From Sphingobacterium athyrii (GTDB lineage Bacteria > Bacteroidota > Bacteroidia > Sphingobacteriales > Sphingobacteriaceae): a stretch of 64,000 bases of DNA. How positions within the stretch are numbered: the first letter of the stretch is position 1; each line of letters opens with the position of its first letter. The position numbers and the translations under genes were made by a program. The notes under the pieces are model-generated. The model saw only the letters and a program-made list of their open reading frames with translations, was not told the origin of the DNA and did no database searches. The stretch lies in assembly GCF_003071065.1 (NCBI RefSeq), contig NZ_QCXX01000004.1:62614-126613 (forward strand). Reading direction: 5' to 3'. This document shows positions 61,255 through 64,000 of the stretch, piece by piece.

Positions 61255-61482
61255 ATGCTTTCTGAAAAGAACTCCATGAGGCAACCTGTATCAACATGCT
61301 AAAAAGAAATCGGGGACCAAGTCTGAATATTGAGCTGAAAGTAGATCGTTTTAACGGTTCCCAAGAAAAACTTAGCATGATACAAATGTGCTGTGGCCGG
61401 GAAGAGAGTTTTTTATCTTCCAAAATTTGCAACAAAATAGCCCTTTCGATTGTTCTGATTTCTAAATAGAAAGAAAGCTTAT

Positions 61483-61490
61483 TATATTTG
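61483..61490 (+). promoter_or_regulatory. -7 box TATATTTG for the DUF4293 gene
   Basis: Exact TAnnTTTG match, 21 bp before the ATG at 61512. The rest of the 280-bp divergent gap holds nothing I can support. Confidence 0.5.
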
Positions 61491-61511
61491 TTGACATACA
61501 AAAATTAAAAT

Positions 61512-61994
61512 ATGATTCAACGTATCCAAACTGTTTATTTATTAGTGGCAGGATTAATTATATTCGGCTTATTTTTATTCCCTTATGTAAATTACAGTGA
61601 TTTAGTCGGTTTGGGAAAAAATGTGATGGTAACAGGTGTTTATGGCGTTACTGCTGGGCAGCCGGTCCATGAAGGTGGTTTTGGTTATATCCTTCAGACT
61701 ATTGTGGCAGCGCTATTGGGATTGCTTCCGATTTTCACCATATTTAAATTTAGACAACGTAAGGTTCAGCTTTTATTGATATGGGTAGAGATTGTCGCAA
61801 TTATATTTTTCGCCATCTGGCTTTATTCATCCGCGAGCACACACCTCGCTACCGTCGGTCAGTTTTTGGGAGCCGGTAATATCGGGGTTGGTTTCTTTTT
61901 ATTGCCAATATCAATTATTTTTTGTGCGCTGGCATTGGGCGGAGTACGCAGGGATGAGAAACTGATTCGCTCGGCCGACCGTTTGCGTGCATAA
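61512..61994 (+). CDS. DUF4293 family membrane protein
   Basis: 160 residues with four hydrophobic helices. The start MIQRIQTVYLLVAGLIIFGLFLFPYVNY is the characteristic opening of DUF4293 proteins in Bacteroidota; the family has no known function. The rest shows AALLGLLPIFTIFKFRQRKVQLLLIWVEIVAIIFFAIWLY and a C-terminal tail GGVRRDEKLIRSADRLRA. Followed by a terminator, so monocistronic. Confidence 0.82.
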   Translation: MIQRIQTVYLLVAGLIIFGLFLFPYVNYSDLVGLGKNVMVTGVYGVTAGQPVHEGGFGYILQTIVAALLGLLPIFTIFKFRQRKVQLLLIWVEIVAIIFFAIWLYSSASTHLATVGQFLGAGNIGVGFFLLPISIIFCALALGGVRRDEKLIRSADRLRA

Positions 61995-62024
61995 TTTGAT
62001 TTCAATAGATTTTTAATAGATAGG

Positions 62025-62047
62025 AGCCACGGTTAGCGTGGCTTTTT
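62025..62047 (+). terminator. Terminator after the DUF4293 gene
   Basis: Stem AGCCACG (62025-62031) with CGTGGCT (62037-62043), 5-base loop, and five Ts. Confidence 0.8.
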
Positions 62048-62061
62048 AAATAGTATAATAT

Positions 62062-62529
62062 ATGACTAAAATTTTCCATTGTGCTGTCATCCTGCTTTTT
62101 CTTTGTTTTACTGCTGGCACAGCGCAAGCTCAATCTGCGGATTCATTATTGGTGGTTGATGATATCCAATTTGATTTAAAAGAGTTTCATGTGGATAAGG
62201 CAAAAAATGAGTTGGTTATTAATTTATTTGCAATATCCTACAGTACAGATCCCCGCGAGTATAAAATGAATACTTTCTCCACACAGATTCTGGATCAAAA
62301 GAAGCAGCCGCATTTTTTCTCTTCAATTCAGATGGGAAATGTCCGGATCAACTTTGAAGATAAACAGAACTATTTGCATTATCTGCTTGAGGAGGATAAA
62401 CCTGTAGATATCCAGGTAATTGTGAAAGACTGGAAGAAGACCGATAAACCCGTTAGTATCAAACTTGTTTTTGAAAGTAGCGAGGAGGAAGGTAAATTTT
62501 TGGAAGTCCCCATCTTGCTGAATAAATAG
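62062..62529 (+). CDS. Secreted protein of unknown function
   Basis: 155 residues, not recognised. A clear signal peptide (MTKIFHCAVILLFLCFTAGTAQAQ) is followed by a compact polar domain of about 130 residues with alternating hydrophobic strands (VDDIQFDLKEFHVDKAKNELVINLFAISY, INFEDKQNYLHYLLEE, VDIQVIVKDWKK, VSIKLVFESSEEEGKFLEVPILLNK). The pattern suggests a beta-sandwich, periplasmic or outer-membrane-associated. Lies between two terminators, so transcribed alone. Confidence 0.75.
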   Translation: MTKIFHCAVILLFLCFTAGTAQAQSADSLLVVDDIQFDLKEFHVDKAKNELVINLFAISYSTDPREYKMNTFSTQILDQKKQPHFFSSIQMGNVRINFEDKQNYLHYLLEEDKPVDIQVIVKDWKKTDKPVSIKLVFESSEEEGKFLEVPILLNK

Positions 62530-62551
62530 TTGATCGGACTTACATAAATAG

Positions 62552-62589
62552 AAAAAGCGCTGAGTCTTCAAAGATTCCAGCGCTTTTTT
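62552..62589. terminator. Bidirectional terminator
   Basis: AAAAAGCGCTG (62552-62562) pairs with CAGCGCTTTTT (62578-62588) around a 15-base loop, with A and T runs inside the stem ends; serves the plus-strand secreted-protein gene and the convergent TPR-type gene. Confidence 0.82.
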
Positions 62590-62609
62590 AGCTTTTTGAA
62601 ATTTATTTC

Positions 62610-63149
62610 TTATCGATTGTAACGGATCTGTTGTTTGTCTAACATGCCCATCTGATCTTTCATCATTTTTATTTGGTCAGCTAACAGTTTATTTTTATCT
62701 GCTTTCTTAGCTTCTTGAAGTAATTTTTCCGCTTCACGTTTATTACGTTTTGCCATTGCTACACCCGCTAAACTTAATTTTGCCAACGCGATATTATGAT
62801 CCATATGAAGTCCGAGTGCAAGCGCCTTTTTGAAATACTTTTCGGATTGCATTGGAGCGCGTTGAGATTCGATCAATCCGATTAACATGTTGTAATAACC
62901 ATGTTGTTGCGGAATTAATTGTTTTTCATAATTCGTGATTTTCTTTAACCATTTTTCGGCAGCAGCCATATCTTGTTTGCGCATATACCATTGCGCGATA
63001 AGCATGTATTCATGAAAAAATACAGTGACAAAACCAAGAATTGTGATCAAGATGCCTAGTATTCCCCATCCCCAATTTCCGGTCCAAAATAAAGCAACTG
63101 TCCCAATCAGCAATGCACTGCAAATGATGATTCTAACGAGATTTGACAT
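62610..63149 (-). CDS. Membrane protein with TPR-like C-terminal region
   Basis: 179 residues from the ATG at 63149 (MSNLVRIIICSALL); the TTG 30 bases upstream would only add MNTNIFKQRF. Two adjacent membrane helices (about 5-45) precede a cytoplasmic or periplasmic helical region with repeated helix pairs (YMRKQDMAAAEKWLKKITNYEKQL, YYNMLIGLIESQRAPMQSEKYFKKALAL, IALAKLSLAGVAMAKRNKREAEKLLQEAKK), typical of tetratricopeptide proteins. Function unknown; family present in Sphingobacteriaceae. Confidence 0.72.
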   Translation of the reverse strand: MSNLVRIIICSALLIGTVALFWTGNWGWGILGILITILGFVTVFFHEYMLIAQWYMRKQDMAAAEKWLKKITNYEKQLIPQQHGYYNMLIGLIESQRAPMQSEKYFKKALALGLHMDHNIALAKLSLAGVAMAKRNKREAEKLLQEAKKADKNKLLADQIKMMKDQMGMLDKQQIRYNR

Positions 63150-63340
63150 AAATCTTTGTTTAAAAATATTTGTGTTCAATTTAATTCTGCAAATATCCGT
63201 TAATTTCGTCGTTTAAGCAACTTGTTCAAGTGGTTATTTTGTAAAATTATACATTTCATGCTCATACCGATCGTCAAAATGATCTTATGGCAGATAACTG
63301 TTCCGCTATCGTAAGTGCTTTATGAACAGCGACCGGGGAA

Positions 63341-63348
63341 TAAATTTG
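63341..63348 (+). promoter_or_regulatory. -7 box TAAATTTG for ung
   Basis: Exact TAnnTTTG match 32 bp before the ung ATG at 63381. Confidence 0.45.
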
Positions 63349-63380
63349 CCATTACATGCAACTTTTTCTAAGTTTGGTTT

Positions 63381-64000
63381 ATGGAAAAGCTATATGATGA
63401 TTCTTGGGCACCAGTATTGAAACCTTTGTTCAGTCAGCCTTATATGAAACAATTGTCTGCCTTTGTACAGGCGGAACGTCAACGGACTAAGGTGTTTCCG
63501 CCTGCTGATCTAGTGATGAATGCTTTTAAACTGACACCGCTCCAACATGTTAAAGTTGTTATTCTCGGGCAGGATCCGTATCACAATGATGGTCAGGCAC
63601 ATGGTTTGTCTTTTTCTGTGCCAGAGGGGATTGTATTGCCGCCTTCTTTAAAGAATATTTTTAAGGAATTACAGGATGATATTGATGGATTTGTAGAACC
63701 TCGATCAGGGGATCTGACGTCTTGGGCCAAGCAGGGCGTATTGTTGCTTAATGCAACGCTGACTGTGCAGGCGCATTTGGCCGGTTCGCACCAGAAAAGA
63801 GGCTGGGAAGTTTTTACAGACAGTATTATACATGCTATTTCCGAACGATGTGAGCATGTGGTCTTTCTGCTTTGGGGTAGCTACGCACAAAAGAAAAGTG
63901 TATTGATCGACGCGCGTAAGCATCTTATTTTGACAGCTGTGCACCCATCGCCGCTTTCTGTTTACAGGGGTTTTTTTGGAAGCAAACACTTTTCAAAGGC
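63381..64000 (+). CDS. ung: Uracil-DNA glycosylase, 3'-truncated by window edge
   Basis: 206 residues visible; the frame is still open at the right window edge (about 15-20 residues missing). Removes uracil from DNA to start base-excision repair. Catalytic D65 in VVILGQDPYHNDGQAHGLSFS, the uracil-pocket Asn in GVLLLNATLTVQAHLAGSH, and the leucine loop with H188 in AVHPSPLSVYRGFFGSKHFS are all present. Start ATG at 63381 (MEKLYDDSWAPVLKPLF). No stop is seen because the window ends first. Confidence 0.95.
   Translation, partial: MEKLYDDSWAPVLKPLFSQPYMKQLSAFVQAERQRTKVFPPADLVMNAFKLTPLQHVKVVILGQDPYHNDGQAHGLSFSVPEGIVLPPSLKNIFKELQDDIDGFVEPRSGDLTSWAKQGVLLLNATLTVQAHLAGSHQKRGWEVFTDSIIHAISERCEHVVFLLWGSYAQKKSVLIDARKHLILTAVHPSPLSVYRGFFGSKHFSK

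Noticed and set aside
61231..61284. Longer start of the PglD-like protein
   Set aside because: A minus-strand TATCTTTG box lies inside the extension; residues before MLYIYGATAHAK are not family-like.
1..64000. CRISPR arrays, prophage genes, restriction or other anti-phage systems
   Set aside because: I saw no regularly spaced repeats and no cas, phage structural or restriction genes in the readable coding set.

Overview
The window looks like a chromosomal segment from a Bacteroidota bacterium, most likely Sphingobacteriaceae (Sphingobacterium or Pedobacter type). The reasons are the protein families present (DUF5686 with a CarboxypepD-like domain, CarboxypepD/plug/barrel outer-membrane protein, PadR-PspC module, DUF5107-TPR, GH105-DUF4350, PL10), AT-rich intergenic DNA, weak Shine-Dalgarno signals, and repeated TAnnTTTG boxes, the -7 element of the Bacteroidota primary sigma factor. 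Genus is an inference from family content only.

Layout. (1) 1-6.9 kb: 3' half of a complex I operon, nuoH (cut by the window edge) to nuoN, closed by a hairpin terminator. (2) 7.0-10.3 kb: a DUF5686 outer-membrane protein and an enoyl-CoA hydratase. (3) 10.6-19.2 kb: a divergent AraC regulator and a plus-strand sugar operon (sugar-porter MFS, DUF5107-TPR protein, GH2 enzyme), with AraC-like direct repeats 21 bp apart between them. (4) 19.4-23.4 kb: two tandem ankyrin genes, then a complete ISL3-type insertion sequence with imperfect terminal repeats and a perfect 8-bp target duplication that includes the stop codon of the second ankyrin gene. (5) 23.4-37.1 kb: tRNA-Glu, phosphopantetheinyl transferase, dcd, a metallo-hydrolase, a glycosyltransferase, an MprF-like lipid aminoacyltransferase paired with a VirJ/AcvB-type hydrolase, a luciferase-like oxidoreductase, miaE, rlmN, comF, vanZ-like, and a padR-pspC pair. 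(6) 37.3-39.7 kb: an outer-membrane barrel protein. (7) 39.7-56.1 kb: a pectin/galacturonate locus: LacI regulator, CE12 esterase, and a ten-gene minus-strand operon. (8) 56.7-64 kb: housekeeping genes murF, truA, an ABC exporter, a PglD-like acyltransferase, DUF4293, two small unknown genes and ung (cut by the right edge).

How genes work together. The pectin operon is a nearly complete pathway in one transcription unit: GH28, PL10 and GH105 break polygalacturonan outside the cytoplasm; an ExuT-like transporter imports uronate; UxaC, UxaB and UxaA convert galacturonate to KDG; KdgK and Eda give pyruvate and glyceraldehyde 3-phosphate; a GapN-like dehydrogenase at the end of the operon would oxidise that triose phosphate directly. 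A 24-bp perfect palindrome beside lacI, and two degenerate copies upstream of the operon, are the best operator candidates. The second carbohydrate locus (AraC operon) has no outer-membrane SusC/D pair and probably handles small glycosides.

The most noteworthy items are the cleanly delimited ISL3 insertion at a stop codon, the mprF-virJ pairing, the GapN protein that lacks the usual ALDH catalytic glutamate, the operator candidates, and the 570-bp non-coding leader region of the pectin operon. I saw no CRISPR array, prophage or obvious anti-phage system.
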